Assembly (NCBI RefSeq): GCF_000203795.2
Contig: NW_006281113.1
Coordinates: 202,735 to 266,734 of the forward strand
Source of the DNA: Batrachochytrium dendrobatidis JAM81
Taxonomy: Eukaryota > Chytridiomycota > Chytridiomycetes > Rhizophydiales
Direction of reading: 5' to 3'
Length of the DNA stretch: 64,000 nucleotides
Positions 12,476 through 25,974 of the stretch are shown in pieces. Each line of letters begins with the position of its first letter. Within the stretch, counting starts at the first letter, position 1. The notes under the pieces were generated by a model. The model saw only the letters and a list, made by a program, of their open reading frames with translations. It ran no database searches and had not been told where the DNA came from. The position numbers and the translations under genes were made by a program.

Positions 12476-12967
12476 ATGCTGCCAGTCGACACTGCAAGAA
12501 ATACAATTGAAACTGTTCAAGCCAAAGCAAGTTTGGACATTCCTGTCACTCAAAGTACTGCTCGAGACACTCATCGAGACACTCCTCGACGTATACCTTC
12601 TTCTGTTCAAAATGCTCTTGTTCAGATCTACTCCACCACTCCGTATCCTACAACTCAACTGCATCACACAATTGCTTGTGTCTCGGGAATATCTCCCAAA
12701 ACCATCAGAGTGAGTCAATCCATCAACATATTCAACTAACTCAATCTTCATCATTCACTCATACAACTATAGATATGGTTTCAGAATAGGAGACAGAAAG
12801 AAAGGGATGTCAACAAGAGAGCTTCCTTGATTCATAGACAACGAACGTCTCACAACCCAATCGATACTGTTGATTCAACCTTGTCGCTTGTCTCGACTCG
12901 TGATGTAGCTTGTCAAACCATTCTTACATCCATCAATTGTTTCAATATTCATTCGCATCTCTCTTGA
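12476..12967 (+). CDS. Small homeodomain protein
   Basis: Exons 12476-12709 and 12773-12967 give 142 aa. The homeodomain spans about residues 30-95. The splice (AGA|GTGAGT ... CTATAG|ATA) falls just before the recognition-helix signature IWFQNRRQK, which proves the join. The loop between helices 1 and 2 looks of typical (non-TALE) length. The tail is short with no other domain. It is likely a nuclear sequence-specific transcription factor; its targets cannot be guessed. Only 121 bp separate its stop from the convergent MSH5 stop. Confidence 0.85.
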
Positions 12968-13088
12968 GCAACCTTTATTCACTGCTACCAACTAGCCAGT
13001 GTCGTGTACAAACTTTTCATTTGGTAAATTATTGCAAAAAATAAACTTTACTGTCATGCATTGTAATCATTACAGTACTATTGAAACC

Positions 13089-16000
13089 TTATTGAAACCG
13101 ACTTTCAAATGGTTCAATGTGCGACCATAACGTGCATTGTAAGTCATCAATCACTACGTTGCACTCTTGAAATACTTGGTAAATACGATCTGCTATCTGC
13201 TGTCGGATATGGTCTTGAGCTGTTTTGTTCATTGGAATGGGTTCACCTTGAATAACACATTCAGATACCTGTTGTGCTGCATACCATTGTATTATAAACG
13301 TGTATAAGCATACGGATTATTCAGATTCATGATTTAATCTTGAATTACTGTTTACCTCGATCAATAACACTCTTGGGTAATCCTGCAACCTGTGCACAAT
13401 GCACACCAAGTGATTGCAAACACTTGCCATGGATAAGCTGATACAAAAAAGTCACTCCAGTCCTACTTGTACCGTTGTAGGTTTCATCCGATTCATCATC
13501 ATGCGTTTCAATGATCCTCATGGTATAATAGTCAATCGTGGCTGTAGGTTTTATCATGCAGTCGTGTCCAGAATACACGCTGGGTATCATGCAATCAAGT
13601 ACTCCATCCATCAACAGTTCTAGTTTCATGTAACACAGTTGCATGTATAAGTCAATCACATTTAAAGTGTAAATCGTGTAGACACTGTACCATGATAATG
13701 CGTGGCAATAAGCACATGCGGACACTCTTGTCCTCGGCTACAAAACGATTGAATCATTGCACACAAAAGTCCAATCCCATCTATCAACATGCATCAGTCA
13801 TTTGTGTAAAAACTCGACTTTTTTGATATGCACTCACCATGACTTATGGTTCCCTTGCCAAATTCATCCACTATGACAAGACTCCTAGGTGATGAGTTGA
13901 CTACTGCATACGACATTTGCTGTAAATCAATCAAAAATGATCCTTTGAGTGCAGATACGCTGTCGTCAGAGTGAATGCGAGTAAAAATACGATCTGTAAG
14001 ACCAATCGTTGAAAACGATGCTGGAACAAAACTACCAATATGGGACATGATGACAATCAAAGCTACTTGCTGAAGATAAACTGACTTTCCTGAAAAATTG
14101 GCTCCAGTAATAAGCATCATTTTGGCATTGGACAATGAAGCATCTGCATGACATTGGGTACTGTGGGTAGCAGTCGTGTCTTGGTGAGAACATCCAATAT
14201 GAGTGTCATTCTCAATAAATGCATCAATGCACAGTTCTTTCAAAGGGTGTCTAATCAGTCCCATCATATAAATCAATGCATGTAGATTCAAATGAATGCA
14301 ACATCTAGACATAGCATGTCCAATTCAAACTACCTTCCACCAATAATGTGCAGACCGCTTTCATGTGTCATGGTTGGCCTCGTGTATTTATATCGAACTG
14401 CAGCTTCAGTAAGCGAAAGTATGCTGTATATTCAAAACACATTTAGTGCCAGAATGCAGTCTACTTGATCAACACCCATCTTACCATTCAAGCTCGGTGA
14501 GAGTCCTGGATGCTTGTAAAAAATACTCACCATGATCCAACATAACCTCTCGTAATTGTTGTACAACCTCTAGTTCACGATCAACAATCATAGAATGAAT
14601 ATCACCCAAGGTGTCGTCAAGTTCATACATCATGTCACTCTTATAGTATGCCATCGTGGCTGTAGAAAATTGAAATAACAGACCATCAATGGCATAGTCG
14701 TGATTAGATTGGCATTTTAGAATAGCAGAATTTGAAATTGCTACAAGATATCCAAGCTGGGGAAAGTATACAATATTTAGAGACTTGGAAAGGGTTTGAG
14801 GAACGGTTTGAGCAACTGTTGTCGCAACAGTGGATAGAATTGTCTCGAGATTGCTATACGTTTTTTTGAAAGAATCTAAATCCTCATCAACATTTTGTTT
14901 GACAACTAATCGTGCTTCCTCTTTTGACATATCAAAATCAATCTTTAAATATATATGGTATGCTTGTTAATGTGATCCAAACAGTAATTCCATTACAAAT
15001 AACCAGTGTTAGTGCAATATACTTGCCACATCGTTGATATGCTGAGAGAGTTGCTGAAATAGACTAGGCGGAACATCATCTAAAATCTACATCATTCATT
15101 TTAACAGTGACCAAATGAATTTGATAGATTCAATAAATAGAGTAGTGATCATATACCTTGATGACAATTTTTAATTGAGATGGGTGACAATGATCCCGAA
15201 AAAATGTGCGTATGGTGAGAGAATAAAACATAAACTGATCCAACACGCTACTTAGCCATATGCAGTCTAGTTGTTTTCATAAAATCAGTGTACTAATTCA
15301 CCTGATGGAGTGCTTGCCAATCTGCTAGTGATAGTTTTGAATTCATAGCCCTAAGTAGTTTCTATGTAGTAGTTGTATCGTGGATTGAATAATGAATATC
15401 TCGAGGCTCGATACAAACAAAATCAATACATACGGGAATATTTCGAAGCCGCCTCAACGAGTCTTGCAGCATTTTGCGAGAAGATAAATCTTGTTGAATA
15501 AACCATTCAATTGAATCATGTCTTTCCTTGATAGTATCTAAATCAAGCAGAGGTCGCATAATCCACTGTTTCAATAGCATTTTTCCAGCCTGGGTTTGGG
15601 AAAAATTCAAGATTCCTAAACATGCACATAGCAATATACAGTTACTGATTTATCAATTCAATTTACATGAAGCATAATGCATTATTACCAAATAGGGAAA
15701 GACTTTCTCGTTTAGCTTGTCGAAATATATTTGGATGGCCTTGTTCTTGAAAAATATGTAACGATCTACAGATATTCATGATCAGATGAAACCTACAACC
15801 CATTCAAGCGATTTAAACCAAATGCCTACGTCATTGCATTCACAGACAATTGCATTGTATTTTCCAGTGAAATGTTTTCAACAGTTTGAATTGTAATGTG
15901 GTCACCATAGTCAAACGTTCTAGTCAAATTAGTTTTTGCAAGATAGGTTAACAGTGCACCAGCAGTACCGACCATCTCGCGATGATCCAACACAACGATG

Positions 16001-16864
16001 CCTTCAAGAAGCATTTGAAGCCGAGTACGGTATTTTGCTTTGCTATCGGATTGATCAAGTACGCAGTAGACTGAACTGTTGAGATGAGCAAGCTGAATTG
16101 ACAAGAGTTTAGATTTACCACTTTCGTATGAGAATTCAGGAGTGGGACGGAGTAACAATTCACAGGACTGGTTTTCCATGGATGAGATGGCTTGTTCAAG
16201 AATACGAATAAAAGCCTGATCAGCACGAGCAAATGTAAGAATACTAGTAGGATGAGTCTGGAATAAGACTAGAGTTTATAATTGATTAATCATTACAGCG
16301 TGTCGGACAAGAAAGGTTATATCGAGACTACTCACGCGATCTACACATTTGGTAGGTCGAGTCTTCACATACATCTTCAAACAACTGGAGAGTAGATGTG
16401 GAACCATTCAACAGAGCAGCACCCATTCTGTTATGTCTACAGCATATGGCCATGATAACAGTGGTTTGAACACTGGATTCACTACAAGCATTGGCTTGGA
16501 TACAGTTGGAAGGATTGTGATGTGAAAGGGATTGTATACGCTTATTAGGTTGTGTATCTGTTTCATCGATGCACTCGGACAGAGTCCTGATGCATGGCAC
16601 AGACGAATGTATTTGTCTCTGAGGATACTCGATCATGGATGCACAATGACTCGTACACGATGGTAGAATCACACTCGCATCAGGCACAGTAGATTCAAGA
16701 TTGTGAGACACTTGATCGTGTAAAGAGACACCCACTAGCGAGGCATTTGAATGCACATCCAGTTGTACAGATGGTTGAAAGCGTCCTGTTCGAATCAATG
16801 AATTCATAGAGTGCATGCTTGTCTGATCATCTGAGATGATATCCATAGTTGTATCGTCACTCAT
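13089..16864 (-). CDS. MSH5: Meiotic MutS homologue MSH5
   Basis: Thirteen exons join in frame to 975 aa: 16336-16864, 15830-16268, 15689-15765, 15434-15615, 15302-15361, 15157-15234, 15027-15086, 14485-14942, 14334-14423, 13838-14250, 13691-13780, 13356-13619 and 13089-13276. Family landmarks are SLHIFQEQGHPN and LFGILNFSQTQAGK in the core, the HPLKEL segment before the ATPase, a Walker A (TGANFSGKS), Walker B (LVIVDEFGKGT), ATHYHELL and the C-terminal GLPKSVIDRA. These match MSH5 rather than MSH2, MSH4 or MSH6. With MSH4 it forms the MutS-gamma clamp that stabilises crossover intermediates. Oddities: Walker A has Ala where GPN is usual, and intron 7 (14943-15026) is GC-AG. The N-terminal 150 residues are Ser-rich and unlike the family. 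Confidence 0.93.
14943..15026 (-). other. GC-AG intron (MSH5, intron 7)
   Basis: The exon ends GATGTG, the donor is GCAAGT and the acceptor TTTAAAG precedes ATTGAT. The nearby GT alternative would create an in-frame stop after splicing. Confidence 0.78.
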
Positions 16865-16942
16865 GACTGCTCGTCAAGAACGTATGTTTGTTGGTTGAAA
16901 CAAGTCTTTGCAACTTGAGCACTTTCTTGATTCTGATCTGGA
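16865..16942. promoter_or_regulatory. 78-bp divergent promoter between MSH5 and APC11
   Basis: The two ATGs lie 78 bp apart on opposite strands, so a meiotic crossover factor and a core cell-cycle ubiquitin-ligase subunit share their upstream DNA. No named motif can be assigned with confidence. Confidence 0.6.
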
Positions 16943-17388
16943 ATGCCACTACAGATCACTATCCACAGTAAGTGGTCTTTTACTACTATTCAGCATGCTA
17001 TCACTATTCTTATTATTGTTTCAGACTGGAGATCTGTAGCAGAATGGCGTTGGGCTGTTGTTCCTGACGATGATGATGTATGTGCCATCTGTATGAATCC
17101 TTACGAATCCTGTTGTCCTAAATGCAAGCTGCCAGGTGATGACTGTCCACTAGGCAAGTCTGACTATTTGTAATAACTCTAATCATGACTTCTATACTAA
17201 ACCCTCTGTTAGTCATTGGAGTATGTACTCATGTATTCCATATTCACTGCATCGAAGAATGGATCGAAACAAACGATCCTCCCACTTGCCCAAAAGTAAG
17301 TTTCATGTCCTTCAACACTTTATATTAAAACTTGTACATTACTAACTCATATCTACAGGATCGTACAAGCTGGGCAGTGAAATCTTAG
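16943..17388 (+). CDS. APC11: Anaphase-promoting complex RING subunit Apc11
   Basis: Exons 16943-16967, 17025-17153, 17213-17295 and 17359-17388 give 88 aa, close to the usual 84-94. The RING-H2 metal ligands are all present: CAICM, CCPKCKLPGDDCPL, CTHVFHIHCIEEW and TCPK-DR. Apc11 is the catalytic RING of the APC/C, which recruits E2 enzymes to ubiquitinate securin and cyclins. The WR-VAEWRW segment before the RING is the part that packs on the cullin subunit in this family. Intron 2 (17154-17212) must be GC-AG, because only CTAG|GCAAGT joins Leu to Val in frame. The first coding exon is only 25 bp. Confidence 0.93.
17154..17212 (+). other. GC-AG intron (APC11, intron 2)
   Basis: The donor is CTAG|GCAAGT and the acceptor CTGTTAG|TCATT. 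The GT four bases downstream would shift the frame within the RING domain. Confidence 0.82.
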
Positions 17389-17518
17389 ATTCTCATCACA
17401 ATTGTATATATTTGAACTCAAAAATAAATCAAATCTGTCCGAGAATAGCAAGTCAATCATGGTCTGATTATTCCTTTTTTTAAATCAAAAGTTCACAAGA
17501 ACGATGCATTCCCTTGTA

Positions 17519-19302
17519 TCACATAATGATCTTGGGTTGAGGAACATTCGCACTAACCGACTTGTGGGGAAGAATACACGCACCATTCAAGTAGATTTCA
17601 TCAGAAACTTGGACATCTTCACCAGTAATCGAGTTTCCTTCGACACGAGTCCATCTACCAATGGTTGACCGCCATCCTATAACAGATGAATTGATCCATG
17701 CATGATCCTTGATCCTAACAGATTCCAAAAGAACCGTCCGGCTAAGTCGCACTCCATCTCCAATTTCTACTCCTGGACCAATCACTACATTGGGACCAAT
17801 GCGACAATGTTCACCAATGATGGCCGTGGGATCAATAAGTACGTTGCCAATATATCCTGGTCCTGTGGTAAGGGAACTGGGCGACTTTTTGTTCAATGAT
17901 GCCAAATAAAGGCTCATTCCAATCAAGTAATCCTTGGGTTGGCCCACATCCATCCAGAATCCAGCAAGATCCATATAATGCAGCTCACCTGCATCTGCCA
18001 TGAGTGGGAAAATCTCTTTTTCAATCGATGTTGGCTCTGGCTAATAAACATGTACAGTACAATTTAAAAGGCTGAAGTAATCTGACGTGCTTAAAAAAGA
18101 GATTCTGTACCACACCTTGATGCGCTTCAGAATGCTAGTGTTGAATATATAGAGACCAGCATTGATCTTGTTGGATACAAAAGTTTGTGGTTTTTCAACA
18201 AACCGGTCAATCTTGGTAGAGTTGGGCTTGTTGATCACCACACCATATTTAGATGGTTCTTCGACACGAGTCACCAAAAGAGTACCTTCGTTGCCATGAG
18301 ACTTGTGAAACGCAGCCATCTCCTCAAACGGAAAATCACAGATAACATCAGAATTGAGCACAAAAAAGGGGTCGTCGTTTTTGCCAAGAACATCGCTAGC
18401 AAGTGCCAAGGGACCAGCTAATCCATAATGTTACAATGCCAAATATACGCAATAATAGTAAATCAAATAAGCAACACGATTTAAACTTGATCATGGAAAG
18501 GCTTGGTCAGATCTACTTACCAGTACCAAGAGGCTCAGTCTCGACAGAAAAGGTGATATGAACACCAAGTTGAGCTTCGTACGTGGCAATAAAGTTGGCC
18601 ATAACTTCTGGACGATAATTGACTGCCAGAACAATGTCGGTCACGCCAGCCTAAAAACAATTGAACCAATACAAGAGTTATACACAAGTACACTAAATGG
18701 TATCTAGAAAAGTCGAATAGGCGGTCTCTAAACTCCACCATGCCAGACATAGACTCGTAAACACTATGAAAATCAAACAGTTCAAATAAAGTATAGCGGC
18801 AGAGTATAAAAGCCTGCTAGCCCTATCGGTTAAAATATAACCCATAGATGAACCAGAACAGCAAGGGTCGCGGATATGCAAAATAGATACACATCTGACC
18901 AGGACACAACGTATCTCAGCCAGATTCAATGTACATGAATAGTAGTAATTACCTTGACTAAAGCCTCGATTTGGTGCAAGATCATGGGTCGGTTAGCAAA
19001 CTCGACCAATGGTTTGGGAAGAGTCAACGTCAAAGGACGTAGACGAGTTCCAAAACCTAGTCTCAATGAGCATGAATATTATACGTGGAGCATGCAATGG
19101 ACATTCACAGTATTAGTAGACTGGACTACAACAGCATATCTACGATACGAGCAGACAACACCACTTGAGCTTTCAGGAAAACAGCATGCAATGCACTTGA
19201 CATGTGTACGACTTTGCACATCACTGTTGTTCCTTCACCTCAATTCGAGCATGGGTTTTACCAATAGAGATACGCACCTCCTACAAGAATGAGTGCTTTC
19301 AT
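17519..19302 (-). CDS. MPG1: Mannose-1-phosphate guanylyltransferase (GDP-mannose pyrophosphorylase)
   Basis: Exons 19278-19302, 18953-19056, 18521-18650, 18116-18417 and 17519-18040 give 360 aa, the normal length for this enzyme. It makes GDP-mannose from mannose-1-phosphate and GTP in the cytosol, for N- and O-glycans, GPI anchors and wall mannan. The nucleotide-binding signature is split over the first intron (LVGG, then [10 protein letters not shown]). VEKP and NAGLYIFN mark the catalytic fold. The C-terminal half is a left-handed beta helix of I-G-x-x repeats ending PQPKIIM. Intron 2 (18651-18952, 302 bp) is longer than most here. Its start is 120 bp downstream of the NEM1-like stop on the same strand. 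Confidence 0.95.
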
Positions 19303-19422
19303 ATTCGTCAGTTGTTGGCCGACCGACTCGATTGAATTTCATTTTGATTGTAAAACCCTTCCTCAGGACAACCCAAACGCCACTTCATTCGAGGTCTCAT
19401 GTGTAATTATGGTATAAATGGT

Positions 19423-20783
19423 TTATATTCGCAAAGATAAAACAGATCGCACATCGTCTGCAAACCGCAAAGCATCTAAAAACGGCAGTAGATCAAGTAG
19501 TGCCTCGTCATTGGGATCATCAGTCCAAGTCTCAATTGGAATGCCATTATCTACAATAAAACTGTCAGTCGGAAAGAATGCTCATGGGTTTAAAACTATA
19601 GCATCTTTACATGTAGTTGTACCTGGATTTAGCTTATATGACAATGGTGCATTATCAATGAGGCAAACTTGCGATAAATCTGACTCCACAACCTCTAGAT
19701 TCTTTGTAAGCGTTCCAAAAAAGCTTGTACACGACTATAGATGCAAAAACAAAAGGTCTAGATTAGACTCCATTCATTACATCAATCACACTACTACACA
19801 CCTCTCTAAAATAGCGTTTTGAAACAATGGTGCGTGTGGAATCCAACCAGTCTATTACTGGATCAGCATACTCTGGCATAGATGCAGTGAATATCACAAT
19901 CTTGAACCATTCTGTGGCCTATAGACCATTCAATAAAATAGTGTTTAAACATCTACTCGGATGACTGATAAATGAGAGTCTAGGACCCATCTCAACCCAA
20001 AATAATAAAAACCTTGCGTAAAAACAAATCGACATGGGGACGCTTATAGACATGGTACAGGCAAATATGACTATTCACCAACACTTCGACAATAAAATCG
20101 TGTCGACGAGATCCTCTAGATGTCGAATGAATCAGAGTCTCATCAAGATCCAATACTAACGTCTTTTTCCGTTGTCGGTCAAGTCTCTGACGATGGCTTG
20201 GCATACCAAGGAAAGGAGATACAGAAGATGGATTGGGTGAACAAGTATTTGCTTTGCCACGTCGCTTATGAGGAATAGATAGCTGCGATGATGAATCTGT
20301 AGCTGTATCGGGGTGAATCGAGTAAGCATTTGTGTTGGCATCACTCCGTAGTCTTGACGACCTTTTGGGTCTTGTTGGCTGCTCAGATCCTTCCTGTGTT
20401 GATGCGATTATAGACGAGTCGGATTGTAAATGTGTCGATACACTCTTGCGTGGAAATGAAGAGTGTGAGTTTAGTGTATCCATAGTGCTGTCTTGCTTGT
20501 CATCTCTTCTTTTTTTTGCAGTAGTGAAGGACCAAAAGTCCTTGCGAATGAAGGGTAACAAGGTTGCAATAGTATTGACTAGCATGATAATAAACTGCAT
20601 CAATAGAGTGCTTTCGTTACGCTGGTTTAGTCGTTGATTAGATGCTCTCTTGGTAGAAGCATAATCAATCTGGTCTTGGTCTGTAAATAAAGAAGTAGGG
20701 TCAAGTGAGGAGTCATGATGCAAGACAGGAGTAGAAGGAAGTACTGTAGGAATACTTAGGTCTTCACCTACTATCATCGGCAT
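19423..20783 (-). CDS. NEM1: NEM1/CTDNEP1-type HAD phosphatase
   Basis: Exons 20013-20783, 19802-19918, 19623-19734 and 19423-19550 give 375 aa. The catalytic DLDETLIH motif (DxDxT, about residue 213) is followed by [23 protein letters not shown] and [10 protein letters not shown], diagnostic for the FCP/SCP-like phosphatases. A hydrophobic segment at about 58-82 is expected for Nem1, which sits in the ER/nuclear envelope and dephosphorylates the lipin Pah1. A membrane-anchored family member other than Nem1 is possible. The frame stays open upstream, but the first ATG is at 20783, only about 17 bp from the end of an inverted-repeat element (copy B). The transposon therefore probably provides part of the 5' leader or promoter. 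Confidence 0.87.
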
Positions 20784-20799
20784 CACTTTAAATTTGTTG

Positions 20800-21171
20800 G
20801 TCGTATTCACGTAAAAATGAAACACTTTTGTAGACTATTTTTCTCCTGAATAAACAATCAACTATTTGTTGTTGTATTCTAATATCAGATACGTTCTACT
20901 TTAACATATCTCAAGAATGCAACTATACATGACAATCATGCAATGTTTGAAATGTTTGTTTTGGAGAAAAGGAAAGTTGGAGATTGAAAACATGTGGAGT
21001 GTATTGGAACAGAGATGTGAACATTTACTATGTATTCTTGTACAAGAATGAGCATGGAAACCAGTGGATTGAGAGTTCATAAAACAGTATTGTCCAGTAA
21101 GATTGACACCAATCAAACATGACTGTCTTGTATTTTAGCTTATTTAGTATTGCATTTTATATGAACATGAC
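20800..21171. mobile_element. TIR element copy B, abutting the NEM1 start
   Basis: The left end is GTCGTATTCACGTAAAAATG and the right end is a decayed inverse (ATTTTATATGAACATGAC). The interior aligns block by block with copy A (GTTGGAGATTGA, then a stretch around GTATTGTCCAGTAAGATTGA). At 372 bp it is shorter than A. The rest of the gap, 21172-21539, is AT-rich and has no supportable gene. Confidence 0.72.
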
Positions 21172-21539
21172 TAGACATATATCACCAAGTTTATTATATT
21201 CAGCTGTGAATCCAACATACAGAGTTGTTAAACATTCATCACTCAAAGTAGGTTGATTTACCAATCCCAGATGAAATTTTAACAAGATTTTGTTTAATTT
21301 GTAGATAAGCCTGAATATACCACACTTTAATAACTCGATTAAACAAAATACCACGGGTGCTTCCCACACAGGAGTATACATGATTATTTGCATATAGAAT
21401 GGTCAAACCCGCTTTATTTTAAATCAAAATGCTGATCTAATATAATTGCAATAGTAAAAGATCAATCAAGCGACCAGTAAAAAGTAAATCCGAGCTTATG
21501 GAAGCCAGGGCCAAGTCGAAAAAATGGTTGCAAATTCAA

Positions 21540-21833
21540 TTACTTTTTAGAAGCAGGTTTTTTGGTAGAAAGGTGCTCCTTTTTAATAGCATCAATAGTA
21601 TGTTGTTGCATTTCGGGGATAGACTCATTGATATGGTCACCAACAACTGCATCCTCTGATGGTGTGGGATTATGACGATGCCAGTCAGCTTGCTGAGCAG
21701 AACCAGGCTTTCCAGTGGCAGTGGCAGTGGTAGGCTTGCGAGTGGCAGTGGAGAACAGAACGCAGTGGTTGGAAGTCAATCTATGTCTGAATACATGAGA
21801 AAAGACTGGACGGAATCTGATAGCACGCATCAT
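21540..21833 (-). CDS. Small protein with probable mitochondrial presequence
   Basis: A single exon encodes 97 aa. The first true ATG is at 21833. The N-terminus (MMRAIRFRPVFSHVFRHRL) is Arg-rich, has no acidic residues and reads as a classic mitochondrial targeting peptide. It is followed by a Thr/Ala linker and a conserved-looking core around HNPTPSEDAVVGDHI and a Lys-rich C-terminus. I do not recognise the family. The upstream 353 bp are shared with the divergent GPI gene. Confidence 0.6.
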   Translation of the reverse strand: MMRAIRFRPVFSHVFRHRLTSNHCVLFSTATRKPTTATATGKPGSAQQADWHRHNPTPSEDAVVGDHINESIPEMQQHTIDAIKKEHLSTKKPASKK

Positions 21834-22186
21834 GATCAAGTGGCGATATAAGTCGAGTTTGGTAAAGGAAATGGAAATATAAATCTTGAATATTCCACTT
21901 TAACATGCGTTTCGATCTGGAAACCACAGATTAGAATATTGGTTTGAATGTCTAGAAAATGCATCGATTGATTTGGGATAAACGATAGTTTTGTACTAGA
22001 CAACACTTGGTAAATCTTGACAATCAACTGTGTAATGCATTCCTAAACACAGTCAATGCATTGGCAAGGAATGGCAGTACGACAAGCAACTTACTGCGGG
22101 ATATTTTTCATGTCAGCAGTCGACGCATTCATCGTTCCTTTTTAAAGGTCGATTGATTTATCCTTAAATTAACCCTACTGCCTGTC
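21834..22186. promoter_or_regulatory. Divergent intergenic region upstream of GPI
   Basis: This 353-bp region separates the small mitochondrial-type gene from glucose-6-phosphate isomerase, transcribed in opposite directions. No gene is visible, and I cannot name individual elements. Confidence 0.45.
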
Positions 22187-24166
<1,980 letters not shown>

Positions 24167-24470
24167 AGAAATGAAGCATCGAGTTGTTTACATCTCGTTT
24201 TCATGAGCCATTCCCACTGATTCTAAAAGTGGTTTTTGAATACAAAAGCAAGTTTCCAACACCCATCCCCTGCACTGCTCAAAATCCAATCAGCAAAAAT
24301 GTATTTATTAAAACGCTATCATTTAGTGTTTTAAAGTCAAGGACAATAGGTCCTGAAAATAAGTTAAAATTTGAAAGTCTCCATATTTCGACAAGTGTTT
24401 AAAAAGCACATCCGGTTGGCAACTTGAAGCCATAACAAGTGTACGCAATAATACTAAAACTAGAAAAGAT
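24167..24470. other. Intergenic region, convergent 3' ends
   Basis: This 304-bp stretch holds the 3' UTRs of GPI and of the convergent small-protein gene. No other feature is seen. Confidence 0.5.
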
Positions 24471-24782
24471 TTAATACGATACGGTCTTTCGCTGGGCGGT
24501 TATACCACAAGGTTGCTTATGCATGATCTGAGAGCTAGGACGAAGGTATGTAGCGCTAGCCAAAATATCATCACTAAATTTACAGCTTTCCATGGATTGG
24601 AATGGACGCTGCTTCGAGCGCATTAATTCGTGAGCGGGTGATGCTGAAAATCTAGATGGAGCTCTAGATCGGGCCGATTCATATAGCGACGATGCGCAAG
24701 ACATGGAAGATTGGGATGTATACGCGCTGTTTTGAGAAAAAGCAGATTGGGAAATAGCTGCGGTGACTGAGAAAAGTTGCAT
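24471..24782 (-). CDS. Small Ser-rich protein, paralogue 1 of a new family
   Basis: This intronless frame encodes 103 aa with an ATG after an A-rich leader (TCATCAAAT-ATG). I do not recognise it, but it resembles the 79-aa protein at 25975-26214. Both begin MQ-L/F-F. Both have F-x-S-x-ESCK-x-S (residues 61-70 here), PSSQ (82-85) and QRK with a C-terminal Tyr (97-103). The spacing from ESCK to QRK is 32 here and 33 in the partner. No signal peptide or membrane segment is seen. The middle (21-55) is Ser/Ala/Arg-rich and is absent from the shorter protein. The shared ends and motif across diverged sequence support real coding. Confidence 0.65.
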   Translation of the reverse strand: MQLFSVTAAISQSAFSQNSAYTSQSSMSCASSLYESARSRAPSRFSASPAHELMRSKQRPFQSMESCKFSDDILASATYLRPSSQIMHKQPCGITAQRKTVSY

Positions 24783-25974
24783 ATTTGATGATATTTGACT
24801 GAGAATGAGTTGAAAATATGTTTATAAATCTATTGTCTTGAAGTTTAATGCAGAATACGATTGAAAGATGGGGTAGTCAACACTGCACAACGCTCTATTT
24901 ATAAAGAGTAGTGGCTTACCAATCTAGCAAGCGGAATGTGTGGCATATTTTCAAGTTGGTGTCTTGATTCTGGAGAATAGCTTGAATCTCACTGCTGTTC
25001 AATATTCACGATTACAGAGAGATGAGCTTAGATGATCAACAGGTGCCGTTGTAAGTCTTGCGCCACTCGACAAGCTATTAATGGTTTGGATGGTAAGAAA
25101 ATATTAAACTTGCCTAAAATATTGATATGTTGCCACACTTGAGCCACCACTGCTTTTTTGAGACCAAGTAGATCTGACAGGTAGAGCTTTGATTATACAC
25201 GAACTGTAGATTAAGAAATAAGGGTATTCGTACATCCAAGCAGCCAGTAGTGCTAATCGAAAGCTTAAACGAAAAAATGGGGTTTAATTAATCAGCTATG
25301 GAGCTGCATGGATGATAGGAAGCCAGTTTTTAGAATCAACCTAGTTTAGCAAGGTTGTGGATAGTATCACTCTTAAAGTTTTATGAATCTAATGATAATA
25401 ATACTATGATAATAAATCTACACTCTTGGTGTGCCGAGTGAAATAAACATGCTGTATATTTTTACTAAATCACGGTGTATAAAACCATTTCAACCACCAT
25501 CTATCCCTAATAGACACGGTTGATTATCAATAACTACGAGTCGCAATGCCATAAAAGACCATATAAAATATATCTTGAGTAGATCCATTGGACAGTCCAT
25601 ACACAATCTTACAGCAGTAGCTACACGACCGCTCAAGATTAGAGTGCGGAATATTTACATCTACGCCATGTCTATGGAATAGTAAGGTGGTGGCTAAAGT
25701 GTAGCTGCCTAACCCTGCTATTTTCATGTATCGGAATTACTGATGCCTTTTTGTACGGCTTGGTGGTTTGCATAGCGAGCCCGTAATCAAATCTATTCAA
25801 GGTTACACTTTGTGTAGTGGCTTATCAGCACAATTGCGCTTGCCTTGATCTGATTTCAAACAAAAGCCACCAAGTCTAAAAGTATAAAATAGGGATTGAT
25901 CGTCCAGTCTAATCCTCATCAGCTCTGACATCAATCTCCTACTGCTTTAAAGACATAGACTAAATTATTCAAAC
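24783..25974. other. Region between the two small-protein genes
   Basis: This 1192-bp stretch separates two divergent related genes, so it should hold both promoters. Base composition is AT-rich. A minus-strand frame at 25527-25727 (66 codons, true ATG) shows no motif and is not called. I see no tRNA or repeat with confidence. Confidence 0.45.

Noticed and set aside
18954..19292. Plus-strand open frame of 112 codons
   Set aside because: It is antisense to exon 2 and intron 1 of mannose-1-phosphate guanylyltransferase and has no motif of its own.
19418..19822. Plus-strand open frame of about 130 codons
   Set aside because: It lies antisense to the last three exons of the NEM1-type gene, which have clear family motifs and correct splice sites. 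Its composition is that of a shadow frame.
25527..25727. Minus-strand 66-codon frame with a true ATG
   Set aside because: No motif, no paralogue in the window and no sign of codon bias; chance frames of this size are common in this DNA.
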